From Polytrichum commune (Eukaryota; Streptophyta; Polytrichopsida; Polytrichales; Polytrichaceae): 64,000 bases of DNA. The position numbers were made by a program, and so were the translations under genes. The notes below the pieces were generated by a model. That model saw only the letters and a list, made by a program, of their open reading frames with translations. It was not told the DNA's origin and searched no databases. Location of the stretch: the NCBI GenBank assembly GCA_950295325.1, contig OX485805.1, positions 34,583,501 through 34,647,500 of the forward strand, written 5' to 3'. Every line of letters starts with the position of its first letter. Within the stretch, counting starts at the first letter, position 1. This document shows positions 35,060-46,703 of this stretch, piece after piece.

Positions 35060-35155
35060 ATGTAAACTCACCCATTTTCAAGGACACGAGTCTAGTGAAA
35101 ACACGTCCTCTAAAAGTTTGTGGTATTCCATGCCAACTAGATCCCACTATGCTAG
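35060..35155 (+). repeat. Dispersed repeat R6 (relative of 34035-34130)
   Basis: GTAAACTCACCCATTTTC..., CGTCCTCTAAAAGT and CCAACTAGATCCCACT match the left half of the element at 34010 in the same order, so it is probably a partial copy. Confidence 0.5.
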
Positions 35156-35198
35156 CTTACGGTGGGTCCAAGAAACTTGGGGACTCAAAACCCCCTTA

Positions 35199-35892
35199 AT
35201 GCGTGTTTACACTGCACTAAATATGGTATTTAGTGTCACTTACTATTCGGAGTTACACAATGTTATATCTTTGATGTTCACCGTTGATGTGATTTTTTAC
35301 CAAGTATAGATGTTAATGTTGTATAATGTCCAAACAACCAAGTCGACCTTTGTTAACATAAAATGAGACATCCAGTAAATAGTTATGGCATTGCCTGATT
35401 GTAATTGGTAAGTGGTACTAAAATAAAATATGTAGTGTAGTGACCATTGACCACGACCGCCGCTTCGTTTAAAAAATTTATTGGTTGAGATATGACTGCC
35501 GGTCCCATCTTATTTTACGTAATGTCACCAAGAATACAAGTGACCACGAGTGAACCCGTCAGATGACCGTCAGAAAACAAATGTGATAGTGATATGGTGA
35601 TCACAACCATGAATGACTAATTTTTATAGGTTGCTTGAATTTTTGGAACCCAAATAGGTTGTCTCAGAGGAAACTAACATGACCATGGAGAGAGAGAGAG
35701 AGATTCTTTTTTATTTTCATCATAAAAATACTATGTCCTAGTCTAAGTCCGTCCTACACTATGTCCCGTGACCAAGGTTTAAAGAATGAAGTGGATTTCT
35801 CTTGGTAATGGTCTTTGGACCATTGACCATGACCACAAGATATTTTAAATCGGTTTCTCTAATGGCCCTGAGTCACATGTGTAAATCGGTCC
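35199..35892 (+). mobile_element. Tourist-like MITE, family T3, interrupted copy
   Basis: The left end (35199-35213, GTGTTTACACT) resumes after an insertion as AGTGACCATTGACCACGACC at about 35439. The right end is CACATGTGTAAATCGGTCC. TTA lies outside both ends (35196-35198 and 35893-35895). The interior matches the intact copy at 46848: CTGCCGGTCCC, ATAGGTTGTCTCA/GTCGTCTCAACG, the GA run, and CCTAGTCTAAGTC. Removing 35215-35438 restores the T3 left end. Non-coding. Confidence 0.82.
35215..35437 (+). mobile_element. Stowaway-like MITE nested inside the T3 element
   Basis: It is 223 bp: CACTAAATATGGTATTTAG at the left end, inverse AAAATATGTAGTG at the right. The empty site, known from the intact T3 copy, reads TTTACACTAGTGACC. 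The junctions ACTG|CACTAA and GTAGTG|TAGTGACC fit a TA duplication with one base changed on the left. The interior matches 2779-2998 (ACCAAGTATAGATGTTAATG, ATAATGTCCAAACAACCAA). Confidence 0.85.
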
Positions 35893-35895
35893 TTA

Positions 35896-36365
35896 CTTCC
35901 ACACCAATCTCTTGTGAGGAGAAATGGGCTTACTTTGAAATATTGCACTGAGCTCTTTAGTTTGACACATGTCAATATCTCATTGGTTGCAATCCTGTAC
36001 TTTTCCACGTGGCAATATGGCACTTAAATTGCCAACCCAAAGAGCCTGGGATGTTACATTGCTGCCCACATAAACCTAAAATGTAGATGCTCAGAAATAG
36101 TGTGGACCACATCATCTTCTCAAGCTTACATGTCTATCAAAATAATTGACCATGAAATCAGAATTATGAAAACTTGCCAAACTTTGGAGCCCATGAAGCC
36201 GAAACCTTGAATATTAATGATCTTTGATGTAAGAGCAACAAACTAAATGTAACGTCATGCTGTCTTTTGTTTGTTTTTATTCCTTTTTGAACATGTAATG
36301 AAAATTTTGAGATTTTTAGTTGAGGTGTAAAATACTTTCATCCAAATAGAATAATGTTTTTTGGG
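35896..36365. other. Unassigned stretch
   Basis: Nothing recognisable. It contains a short CACGTGG motif. Confidence 0.5.
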
Positions 36366-36810
36366 TTCAAAGTGTTCAAAGGCCGTTTCAAGACACCTCC
36401 AAAATCATGCAATGTGGTCATAGACCCTCAAGTGTAGTGTGAAGTCGTATATGACCGGGCCCTCAACCAAATGCTATTTCAATGATTTTTTATTCATGCG
36501 GATCCTCACACATGATAAAATATAATAAATCAACGGTTGCAAGTGTCCGCAATGTCATGGTCATCTGGTTTTGTGTTAGACCTACCTTTAAGAGGTGGTT
36601 TCTGAAAATGGTCCAAGTGACCATGAAGCATGATCCATTTGATACCATGTAGGAATCCACGTAGACTGTACATCCATCTTGCATTCACATACTCCGTTGG
36701 TCCTTCAAGCGTAGTGTGAAGCATCCTTGGACCGGCTCCGCCTTTTCCACCAATGAGAGTGCTTGAAGTGATTTGGTCACGGGCACTCGGTCTCGTGTGT
36801 AAAGTGGCCC
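36366..36810 (+). mobile_element. Tourist-like MITE, family T1, 5'-truncated copy
   Basis: It aligns with 5780-6278 from the GTGTTCAAAGGC segment to the right end CGTGTGTAAAGTGGCCC, but lacks roughly the first 55 bp including the left end. TAA follows the right end. Truncation prevents a check of the target duplication. Confidence 0.8.
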
Positions 36811-36987
36811 TAACTACACATCCAACTTTGTCAAAAACTAACATTTTTCATATTCAAACCTCCAATGGCACATCACTGACGTGTGCTTCCCCTGGCATGT
36901 GACAACAAAGCGTTTGACAAAATAGAAAGAGATATTAGTTGATGCCAAGCTGAATCACAAATATAAGAAGGGATGTTAGGTATAATA

Positions 36988-37060
36988 ATTTAGCTTGGAC
37001 ATGTGGTGTTCCGACACCCCAATTCCCTAAGTCCATCCAATAATACATGCCTTCATGCCT
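36988..37060 (+). repeat. Dispersed repeat R8 fragment
   Basis: AGCTTGGACATGTG and the following ACCCCA...ATACATGCC resemble 37700-37770 and 2999-3060. Short and diverged. Confidence 0.4.
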
Positions 37061-37159
37061 ATGTGAACTTGCCATATGCATGTATGGCCATCCTTGTAAA
37101 CACCATCTCCCCATGTCATGCATGCCATGGTGGTCACCTCCAATGTTGGACTGGTATAC

Positions 37160-37345
37160 AAGTGAATGCATGATATCGATAATCAACATCAATAATGGTA
37201 TTAGAGAAAGTATTGTTGGGTATTCAAGTTGTAACGCCAAGCAAACATTGATATATGGTCGGTACTTCAAGGTGAAATCTTTGTACGCTCAAGTTCTAAT
37301 ACGGGTCAATACAATTCTCATTAATATTGTTACTAGGGCAATTTG
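37160..37345 (+). repeat. Dispersed repeat R4 with a shared open frame
   Basis: It aligns with the inverse of 48990-49185 at about 65% by eye. Both copies keep one reading frame open, sharing NINNGI, the KQTLIYG/NQILIFG block, KSLY and VNTI, and the single indel is 3 nt. This might reflect past coding sequence (perhaps a retroelement gag-like part), though I cannot name a family. Confidence 0.5.
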
Positions 37346-38028
37346 ACTTAAGTTTGAAGGTCTTGCATGGTTTATAGACCCGAATGGTATAAAAAACGTG
37401 GATACCGTCAAATATCTATGCCCTATTAGTATCAAAAATAAATAAATAAATGAAATCCTCCATATAGATATTGTGGATGGTGTTACAATCTTAGTTGCTT
37501 CCCCCGGGTGTTCCCCACCATACCCACTTTCTGCACCCATGGTCCCCACCTTTCCTTTGTTTGGCACATTTTTTTCCCATAAAAATCTTGGGCATCTGAT
37601 TTTATTTAATTTTTGGGAAATTTTATTGTATTTTGTAGGCAAGAACTATGGGGAACAACAGGGCAATGGCCACAACCATCACCATGTCTTCTGTTGTATA
37701 TAGACTAGCTTGGACATGTGTTGTCCTACCCCATTGCACCCATGCATATGAATTAATATCATGGATGAACCCAACCCCACACACCCATGCAACTATAAGC
37801 CCACACCCATGTGTACCCACCATATGCATGCATGCCCATGCCATGCGCCAGGTTGGCTCCATGCCCGTGCCCTTTCTCTACTTTTTCCATCATGGTGTGT
37901 GCCCATCTTTTGCACTTGCAATCCCCAATCTTTTCTACAATTGTTTCCTCGTTCTTTTGTCACATGTTTGTTTGGGGAATTTTTTTTGGGCATGTGGCCC
38001 ATTTTCTTTGGAAAGGTAGTTGGAGGTG
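37346..38028. other. Unassigned stretch with R8-like sequence
   Basis: 37700-37770 carries the R8 motif CCATTGCACCCATGCATATG. ATGCATGCATGCCCATG-type sequence at 37790-37850 is rich in CATG. Frames up to 123 codons on the plus strand overlap one another and look non-coding. Confidence 0.4.
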
Positions 38029-38744
38029 TAGACTAGAGGCGCCCATAACCAATCACTTAAGAGATTTTGCATCAAATCTAAACAAGTATAAGGCAGCAAA
38101 AAAATTTCCCTTGTAGGAGATAGAAATTGGGAGGACTGCAATTTTTTCCAGTAATTTATTCTTTCAATTTTTGAAGCCAAAAGTTGACCCAAAAGTATTA
38201 TCAATGTCTAGAGTTGTCCATAACCGTTCATTTACGGTTCATTCCTCCTCATTTTAACACTCAAATCATGGACATGTGTCATGGCATTATTGCTTCCAAC
38301 GTGATTGGAATTTATTCCTAGCCTGATCGAAATATAGGCACCCTTAAGGATCATGATGAGGTTATGATCGGGAATAGGTGGTTTGACCATATTTTGTAGA
38401 CTCCCACCACCACCTTCATTGTATGTGTTATATAGTAAAGGCGCCTATTGCCGATTAGGACCCCATCAACAATCTATAGGGTTTTGGAATCTCGACCCAG
38501 TTGGAATTGAATTTTGATCAAGCCCATAATAAATTTTGATCATGTTCAAACCAATATTGTCATGACACGTGTCTTGATTTTGATTGCTAAAGTAAGGAGG
38601 AATGAGCAGTTATGGCAAACTCTATACATTGGTAATATGTTTAATTTCTATCTTCCTACATAGAATTTTTTTGCACCGCTTATATTTATCCAGATATGAT
38701 GCATGATCTCTTAAGTGATTAGTTATGGGTGCCTCTTCTCTATA
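38029..38744. mobile_element. Large foldback element, about 716 bp
   Basis: The arms are inverse copies over about 310 bp each. Outer part: CCCATAACCAATCACTTAAG with GAGAT (38042) against 38703-38731. Inner parts: TAGAGTTGTCCATAACCGTT (38210) against about 38610-38630, and ATGGACATGTGTCATGGCAT against ATTGTCATGACACGTGTC. The centre is near 38385. No coding frame. A transcript would form a very long hairpin. No target duplication was clear, so it may be a foldback or a head-to-head MITE pair. Confidence 0.8.
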
Positions 38745-39462
38745 TGTATTGTTGACTTTGGGTACATAACATCATAAAAATTTACATGAACTTCATCATT
38801 TTTGGCCTTGTTTTTGAAACTCTTCGTTGGTCTCAACATGAAGATTACGACAACTTTCAAAGTAGGAGACTGTTTAAGTTTTAAAAGGTCAAAATGCATC
38901 CTTGTCATCATGGGGACAAACATCATTTTTTCCCATTTTGAGTGCATGTTCCCATATCGGGTCACAATTTTCATATGAGAATGGCTATTTCTTGGAGCTT
39001 CTTGTGCAATTGAATCACTCATGAAAATTGTAACAACACATTGCCAGATTTAATTGAACATCAAACCCTTTATATAAGTTTTATTTATGAAGGTTGAGAT
39101 GCACACATTAAGCTCACTTGAATTTGATGATGCTATAAACACAACTTTTCCCAGTTGATCATTTGGGCACATTAGGGTAATAAGTTCAGTTGGTAGATTG
39201 TCTCATTTTCACTGAGAAAGTTGGTGGATCTTGTGACGTGTACATATGATGGAAGATAAAATAAAAAAGATTAAATTAAAAGGGTCACATGCACAGAGAT
39301 TTCTCAAAACAAACATGTGACCCAAAAAAGTTGAAACTAATATGAAATATTGAAGGGACTACAAGTGCAAAAGGAGGGCATGGTGGATCTACCCAAAACC
39401 AAATGGAGTGGATGGTGCTTAGATTCCTAGCCTTGAAATATTCTCTTTACTCAATAGAAAAC
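38745..39462. other. Unassigned stretch
   Basis: A 99-codon minus-strand frame at 38723-39022 is unrecognised. Nothing else seen. Confidence 0.45.
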
Positions 39463-39464
39463 TA

Positions 39465-39782
39465 CAGTAAATATGATATCTAGCACCATATGGTATTTTA
39501 TGTCATTATGATAACTTTTTGGATAATACTTCTTATGAATAAGTGACAAATATTGTCATTGACGATGGACGAGTTCATCCATTGGCCAAAATCCTACCTT
39601 CTCTCGTCAACAACTTGTGATGAATTATTGTCATGGATGATTGAAATTTGGATGAAAAATCACTTGATAAGTGACAATAATTGCAACACCATAAATCTAC
39701 AATCCTTAAAAAAATTACAAGGAATGACAAGTAATGTTGGGTTAGCATTTAGTGTTGGTTACACTAAACATCATAGTTAGTG
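39465..39782. mobile_element. Stowaway-like element, CACTAAAT family, 318 bp
   Basis: The ends are CAGTAAATATGATATCTAGC and the inverse of CACTAACTATGATGTTTAGT. TA flanks both sides (39463-39464 and 39783-39784). The interior carries AAGTGACAA(A)TA motifs on both halves. Non-coding. Confidence 0.75.
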
Positions 39783-40705
39783 TAGCAAGGTGGCCAAGTG
39801 CATCACTTTATCCAAAAATAGGAAAATGAAAAAAATGGTCAAGAATAATGAGAGTAGGATTCGAGCTCAAACTATAGGATATTCAAGGGCCCACAAAGTG
39901 GTGTTAATATGTAAACAGTTTCTCCATATATAGAATAGGGCATGCTGATGAAGGTGAGGAGCGGAAACCACTCACACATGAAAGGGCGTGTGCAATGAAG
40001 AGGCCATTCGGGTGAATAACTTAACACGGACGGGGTTGTGAGCATTTATGACACTACTATTTGCGAGAATGCCAAAATTATCCACCGGTTTGAGTGGGAG
40101 TAAAGTATATAAGTAAAAGAGGTTCATGGCACGCCGTGCGGCTCTAGTGGAGGAGTTGCCCTTTTAATTCATTGTCAAACATTAATTGCTCGTGAAATGG
40201 TACATGGAATCAGAACAAGTGCCATATAAAAGGCGTTTTGGCCCCTAACTTGTGGTCACTTCCAAGTCCTCACATGATTTTGACCATTGGATAGATCGAG
40301 ATTGTCTCATCCGGTCATTAAGATTGGATTGTAGAATGAGAATTGGAGTTGAGATGCAAACTTGAGTCATCATAAGTCAAGTGGGATTTGGGCGAACCAA
40401 CCCATACACTTGTTCCTTGTTGGATGCCTAAACCCTTGCCTCCAAGGAATTGGTGTACGGGTTGTTTTGCCCCAGTCGTCAGGTGGTCCATGTCAAGTTT
40501 CTCTTGCCCATGAAGCGTTCACATAGATCTCCCATCGTTTGAGAACGGTGTCTATATTTTGAGCACGTGGTCAAACGACATCTATATGTATTTGTGCATT
40601 GAAGTCATGCCAAACCACCTATCGTATTGAATGTAGAATGGCTAAAAACAATTGAGTGCAATATGGTTTGTGTTCAAATATGTTTAAAACATATGCCTTG
40701 TTTTC

Positions 40706-40720
40706 GGGGGGGGGGGGGGG
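40706..40720 (+). repeat. Poly-G run (15)
   Basis: Homopolymer run, preceded by TTTTC and followed by CATATTC. Confidence 0.9.
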
Positions 40721-40911
40721 CATATTCATATTTTGAACAACATGTTTAAAACACATTGAAATTAAATACGTGTAGTTTTGGCATTCATTCTTAGATAAAC
40801 ACTTATCCACATACCACTCAAATTCATGTGTTTGTTTGCAAAAATAAAATGACACCAAAACCTAGTGGTCACATCTAATATGCAACGGAGAATTGGTGAT
40901 GGTGATAGGGA

Positions 40912-40922
40912 GGGGGGGGGGG
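40912..40922 (+). repeat. Poly-G run (11)
   Basis: Homopolymer run in a purine-rich context that continues as AGAAAGAAAAAAGAAAAAG. Confidence 0.9.
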
Positions 40923-41439
40923 AGGTATAGAAAGAAAAAAGAAAAAGAAGAACGATTCTATCATGTATGCATTGGTGGTATTGGCAAGGACAATGCACGA
41001 TGATTTGGGACTTCAATTTATGTGCAATGTCCCAATTCATATGTCCAAGCTAGTTCACTTACAACCACCCTTACTATCTCACGCCTAACTTATTGAAATA
41101 TATTGAAACACACGAAGGTAGGATCTAGCATAATATCATGAGCCATAGTATGCCTAAAGTAATGGCAAAATGAAAGGAAACAAACCACATGTCAATCACC
41201 TTGGTTATTGTTGTGCCTTGCGAAATCTCAAGCTCTTGGTCAAATTGTCCACATAGCATGCCATGGCCCACACAACTTATGATGAACAACTAAACATGCT
41301 CTCCTTGTATGTATATAACTTAATTATGCACAATGCATTGTTTAGGGCATCACTAAGAAGCCTATATCTCCTATTGATTGCATTGTTCGACGACAAGGTT
41401 TCAAATAATAACTTAGTCATTTGCCCTTCCTCAATCCAC

Positions 41440-41771
41440 TAAAGTCTGCTTTACATGAGGGGTGGAGGCCTTCAAAACTCAAAGCCAATTCACACGAAAT
41501 ATTGACTCGGGCCAAGAAGGGAGGAAGTTTTGACACGGTCCCAAGGAAGCAAATTGGGTTCTCATTTTGGTCGAACCCTATTCCCTTTCCTCATGCCATG
41601 TTAGATTTAGTCGTAGTGCATCAAAACATGATTTCACCTCATTATAATGTGAATACTAAGGAATGACCTTGACTTCATCATGTAAAGGCCTTGAAATTAG
41701 ACCGATCGCGTACAAAAATATTTACACATATTATAACCTCAGATTGGCCTTGAGTTCTCATGTAAAGTGAC
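41440..41771. mobile_element. Possible Tourist-like element (family T4), about 330 bp
   Basis: The left end AAGTCTGCTTTACATGAGG (then TGGAGGCC) and the inverse of the right end GGGTCACTTTACATGAGAAC (then TCAAGGCC) match over about 28 bp with several differences. A second CATGTAAAGGCC terminus lies at about 41682. The ends resemble the T1-T3 pattern (CTTTACA). Target duplication unclear (TAA/TAG). Confidence 0.42.
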
Positions 41772-41792
41772 CCTAGTGTCATATGGCACATG

Positions 41793-41823
41793 TGTATGCT
41801 ATGGCAAATAGCCATAGCATACA
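41793..41823. repeat. Perfect 13-bp hairpin with 5-nt loop
   Basis: TGTATGCTATGGC is followed after AAATA by its exact inverse. A T run does not follow, so this is not a transcription terminator in any obvious sense. Confidence 0.85.
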
Positions 41824-43101
41824 AGAAAGTCAAAATCTCTTGAGCCGACTATACATGGAAATGTCATAATGACAAAAAGTATGCAAAGTTTGCAAGGCCA
41901 CAAACCCACATCGATGCATACATCTTTCCAACCCATATGACCTTTAGCTCACTTGTTTTATGCATGGTTGCTTTGGTTTCCTTTCAATACGCCTAGTTCA
42001 CTCCTTTGTTGCGTTTGCTAGTAGCATAATAACATGCCTTGCTCAATGCATGACCAAAGCATGAGCATAGAGGCTCCAGATTCCCAAGGGTGAATCTGAC
42101 GTGGCACTAGAAGTGATTCCACAAGTATATCGAGGTTGAAATATTTCATCTCTCGCATTGGCAAGTATTGTTTTAGTGAACCCTAACGGTTTCATCAATG
42201 GCTTCACTGACTCAAGGGTTGCTTACACCATGGACCATTAGGTCTTCACAAGCCCCTGTATAATATGTATTTGGTTGTTGAATTCGCCCTGGGATCACTT
42301 CGGTTTACACTAAGGAAAAAATTGTCAGAGTGACCATGGAGTTTGAGGTTCCCAAAAGACATATTTTAAGGCCTTTATTATCAACTGATATGGTCCAATG
42401 GATTTTGTGGTGGGAGAGGCAAAAGAGGTGCTTTGGTAGAAAAAAGTAAGAACCCATGGCAGAGAAATGTTGTTATAATAAATATTTAATGAATTTTTTT
42501 TGGGGTAGATAAGACGAAGACAAGAGAAGACACAAGAATGGTCCAACTTTTTTTTCTCCAAAACTGCCATTTTTGGGCATATATTAAAAAAATCAGCATA
42601 TTGAGTTTTTGGTGCATGGTCACTCCTCTTAGTTCACATCTAGTTTACACCTAGTGAGGGGCCCAAAGAGCTTTGTAAATTGATTTAAAAAAAAAAAATT
42701 GGACCATCAAAGTTGAACCATGAAAAAGACCATCTTCCATGGTCCAACTTCATGGTCAATGGTGTAATCCAACCCTTAACACTGTTTGGGGCTTCAACAA
42801 ACTCCATGTTAACATGACATGCCTTCCATCTGCCATCTGTGATATTGATCACTAGGGAGAAAATAAAATAAAAAATAGAAAGAAGTTTTTCCTCCTTGTT
42901 TATTACCCATGCAAGAGGACCAAAGTTGAGTTTGATGTGGTCACGGTTGGCTTTAAGTGATGTTCCTTCATCTACAAAGGGGTCCAACACTATCTTTTAT
43001 ATATGTATGGATTTTACAACAATTTAGGGGGAGATCAAAGACCATTTGATATTTTTGAGGTGAACATCTTGAACAAGCACGAAGGAAACCAAACCCACGA
43101 C
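41824..43101. other. Mostly unassigned; weak inverted ends at 42310 and 42655
   Basis: GTTTACACTAAG...GTCAGAGTGACCATGG at 42303-42342 is roughly inverse to 42612-42658 (GCATGGTCACTCCTCTTAGT, GTTTACACC). It may be another TTTACAC-ended element, but spacing and identity are poor. The rest is featureless, including a 101-codon minus-strand frame (42685-42990) I do not recognise. Confidence 0.35.
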
Positions 43102-43103
43102 TA

Positions 43104-43323
43104 CACTAAATTGTCCTATTAGTGTGGGTTACCATTTGGAGCTATGCACTGCTATAACATTTTACTAATAATATCATTTTACCCAAATAACATAAGTAGT
43201 TAATATGCACACCAAAGAATATGATATAACTTAGATGGTGAAAATTGATATTGCTATTTAAAAAAAAAGTCATACCAACATGTAATTTCAAATGGTAACC
43301 CACACTAATTGGACGATTTAGTG
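43104..43323. mobile_element. Stowaway-like MITE, CACTAAAT family, 220 bp, best-preserved
   Basis: CACTAAATTGTCCTATTAGT continues as GTGGGTTACCATTTGGAG. The right end is inverse with three mismatches over about 40 bp. TA lies outside both ends (43102-43103 and 43324-43325). The middle, GCACACCAAAGAATATGATA (then TAACTT), is shared with the copy at 45986. Non-coding. Confidence 0.88.
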
Positions 43324-43325
43324 TA

Positions 43326-44564
43326 GTTTTTCCAAGGGTAAGCCCATGGATTTCTACATGGTTCATTATGGATATCCCACTCATCTAGCCTTACCTAGGT
43401 CTAATTGGGTGGATCATAATGGTGGGGTGCACCAAAATTAAAGTGATAGGGTTATCACTATTCTATCCGTAGGCAACTTAACTTTAAAGTTTCTCTAAAC
43501 TTTATGCTAAGGCCTTGGGTTTAAGCCCCTCTTAACCAAATTGCAAATAATGAGAATAACAACATTAACACCTCCTACATCCTTGCAAACAACCTCATCA
43601 AAAAGCACTTATGGCCATAACATGTAGTAAACATATTCCAAGAAATACCAAGAAAGTAAAGGGAAAAAAGAAAAAAAAAAAAAAATTCCAATGTTCATGC
43701 ACCAACGTGAATGTGAGCATGTTATCCTTACATTGATCTTTGATTATCCATGATGCATTACACGGTGTAATGCGTTCTTTTGGAAGGTGGTCTCCATGAC
43801 ATATGGGTTGATCAACAATAAGGGTCGTAGGGGAGGGGGGTGTTTATGGCAGGGGTGTCACGGGTGCGACAAATACCAAGATGCCCATAAAACATCTACA
43901 CCCATAATATAGTATGAAATTTGGAAATGATAAATTATTTTATTGGATTTTTGAAATATGTAAAATATTTGAATCCCATCATGGAACATTGTTTCAACTT
44001 GCCCCCTTAATCCCAACCTTTGCCTACGATCTTATAGGGATCGAATTGTCATGGAATGGTTGCTTGCTGACCTGGCCATTGACTTGTTATGTTTGTCATT
44101 GTTTTTTTTTTAAATCTATGGACTACTTATGCAAAGAGGCGGTACCCCATTGGGGGGTAGGTTGGCTCAGTGTACTTACTTTGGTCCACATGCAAGATTG
44201 AATCCACCCCTGTGGACGAAGCGTCTCTCATTTACGCCAACCCATGGTCTCCCGCTCTCTTTGCCTCTAGGACAACCTACTACAAAGAGGAAGTATAAAG
44301 GGAGAATTATATGTCATAGCAATCACCAAATATAATCATCATAAATTTCAATTTGCACATCGACTTCAATTTACATATTGTTGCAATTGAGAGGAGTGCA
44401 ATTGATGATTCAAGTTCAATTAAAGACCCAGGGTTACGTCTGTACAGAAATTTTGATGAGAATTTTTTTTAAAAAAAAAACCAAATAATTTCAAATATCC
44501 TAGCACATCATATGTACGGTGCTAGTCAAATTAACCCAATCATTAACACACAAAACACTTGAAA
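43326..44564. other. Unassigned stretch
   Basis: A 95-codon plus-strand frame (43914-44201) is unrecognised. A/T runs at 43671-43686 and 44101-44112. Confidence 0.45.
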
Positions 44565-45730
44565 GGGGGCTCAGAATCTAGTCTTCTTGTTCATTTGAGA
44601 ACACAAAATCGCAAGGAGCATTACGTCACGTCCCGAGGAATCTAGATCTAGCTATTGCTCATGTTGGAACATGAAACAATAAGGGGCATGAGCTAGTGTT
44701 TGGAGTACCTGGGGCTGATCACACTGGCCAGTTCAAACAACATATGTCGGCATCTCCGGTTGTAATAGTGTAAAAATGGTGGGCCAAGATCTATTTCTCA
44801 ACATAATCCCCAACAATTTCACGGTTGGAACTAGACGAAATTTTTGGTGGGATCGGGGCATGAGATATGGTCCTTTTTTTCATAGAAGAATCTACTGTGA
44901 AACCACAAGGTCATATCGCGGGGCCTGGTCAGATCTAGCTCCATTGCTCATGTTGAAACATGAAGTTGGAAGGAACATGAGGTCCAATGAACGGGAAGAA
45001 CCGACCGCTAGTTACAGATGGACCGATTGAAATTAAAAAATAACCGGTTAACGTTGAAGACTTCAAGGAAACTTGCCGATCACTTCAAAGGAATCTATAT
45101 CAACCAGTGTTCAAGATTGAACCCCTCATATGAGCTTCATTTTGAAGGGCTCTCAAAATTCAGCCTTTCAACTGAAGGGTTGGTTCAAATCCAAGATGTC
45201 AATCTAAGAATACATACTTGAAATACAAAACCCATATTAAACTTGTGCATGAATTATATGGGTACATGTTCCCAATACAATGTGAAGAATTAAGAATCAA
45301 CTCTCTAACTCTACTTCTTGTAGTGACAATGCCCTTCGCTTGTTGGTTCTTGTGATGGGCATATTATATTGCGGACTTCAAGTGACGTCTTCGTTTTCAA
45401 TTCGGGGTTGCGTTTTGAAGGGCTTTTTTGAGAGAAGTATATTTTGAAGGGCCAAATCGCGTTTGAAGGGCATTGCAGGCTTCAATCTTGAACACCGGCC
45501 TCAACTTCGTAAAGGAAAACCGAATTATTGCAACACGCAACCAGTTGGACTTGGAAACACTAGGTTTTGGACCGATTATGTCCAAAAATCTCCCCAAATA
45601 TTGATGAGATTGGGCTCAGATCTAGTACTCTTGTTCATTCTAGAATCCAGTGCCGAAATCACAAGGGGACATGAGGTGAGGGTAGGGCTATGTTGTCCTG
45701 GGCTTCCAGATAGATCTAGCGGTCAAAGCA
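44565..45730. repeat. Cluster of internal repeats (AGATCTAG / GCTCATGTTGNAACATGAA)
   Basis: A block with AGATCTAGCT...TTGCTCATGTTG and AACATGAA occurs at about 44645 and again at about 44930. A third related block with AGATCTAGTACTCTTGTTCA and AAATCACAAGGGGACATGAG is at about 45612. Between them lies the ACCGGTTAACG segment (45040), similar to 14128-14175, and the inverted pair at 45098/45507. This looks like the repeat-rich end regions of a larger old DNA transposon. No protein part seen. Confidence 0.5.
45098..45507. mobile_element. Inverted-repeat segment with TTTGAAGGGC repeats, about 410 bp
   Basis: The left end ATCAACCAGTGTTCAAGATT and the right end CAATCTTGAACACCGGCCTC are inverse over about 22 bp. 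TTTGAAGGGC recurs at about 45143, 45414, 45442 and 45463, toward both ends, which is typical of subterminal repeats. Non-coding. Confidence 0.5.
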
Positions 45731-45985
45731 AACGCCTAAGCTCATCCGACTCTCCAAGCCCATCATTGGGACATGGCAGTGTAATAAGGAGGCCGTTGCC
45801 TTAATTCCGGCCTCCCCTCCGTCCTTCATATACGGCCCCCCAATATGTCTCCCATGGGTACATGCCAGGTACTTAATCCCACCCGGATGTGTGGGGAAGG
45901 AACTGGAAGGTGCCAGAAGGCTCTATTAAGGTGCAATTATCATGTGCAACATGCACTAAACCATGGTGTCAGACGTAGAGGTGGA

Positions 45986-46703
45986 CACTGGATTGTCTAA
46001 TTAGGGTCCCTTCACACACGAGCCAAGAGCCGTTTCCATGTAATAGTGAGAGCCCAAAAGAAAGTGTCCAAAGGCCGGCCCAACACCCCCCCAACATCAT
46101 GTAGTGTGGTCACGGACCCTCAAGTGTAGTGTGATGTCATGTGTCCCGGGCCCCCAACCAAATGCTATTTGAATGCATTTTTATTCATGCGGGTCTTCAC
46201 ACATGATAAACTAAAATAAATCAACGGTTGTGAGCGTTCGGAGCGACATGGTCTTCTGGTTTTGTGTCAGGCCTATCTCCAAGAAGTGGTTTTGAAAGTA
46301 GTCCAAGTGACCATGAAAAACGATCCATTCGATGCCATGTAGGAATCCATGTAGACTTTACATTCATCTTGTATCCACATTCTCCGTTGGTCCCTCAAGC
46401 ATAGTGCGAAGTGAACTTGGACCGGCTCCGTCTTTTCCGCCAATGAGGGTGCTTGAAGTGTATTGGACACGGGCTCTCAGTCTCGTGTGTGAAGTGGCCC
46501 TTAGTGAGGGGTTACCATTTGGATTTAGGTGTTGTTATAATATTACACGGGGAGTATCATTCTATATCCACGTAACATGAGTATTTAGTATGCACACCAA
46601 AGAATATGATATAACTTGGTTGGTAAAAAATGATTGTGTCAGTGAAAAATTACAACAACACGTAACTCCAAATGGTAACCCACGCTAGTTAGATGAAACA
46701 ATG
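45986..46703. mobile_element. Stowaway-like MITE, CACTAAAT family, interrupted
   Basis: The left tip (CACTGGATTGTCTAATTA, 45986-46003) is separated from the rest (TTAGTGAGGGGTTACCATTT, 46501 on) by the T1 element. Removing that element and one TTA restores a sequence that aligns end to end with 43104-43323. The right end is CTAGTTAGATGAAACAATG, then TA. Non-coding. Confidence 0.88.
46004..46500 (+). mobile_element. Tourist-like MITE, family T1, nested copy (497 bp)
   Basis: The ends are GGGTCCCTTCACACACGAG and CTCGTGTGTGAAGTGGCCC, with TTA on both sides (46001-46003 and 46501-46503). The empty site in the homologous Stowaway-like element at 43104 reads CTATTAGTGTGGG with a single TTA, so the duplication is proven by comparison. 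The interior aligns throughout with 5780-6278. Confidence 0.93.

Larger units (their letters stand above)
39785..41439. other. Unassigned stretch with two poly-G runs
   Basis: G runs at 40706-40720 and 40912-40922. No element ends could be paired with them. No coding frame of note. Confidence 0.45.

Noticed and set aside
41793-41823. Perfect hairpin considered as a bacterial-type terminator
   Set aside because: No T run follows and the context is eukaryotic repeat DNA.
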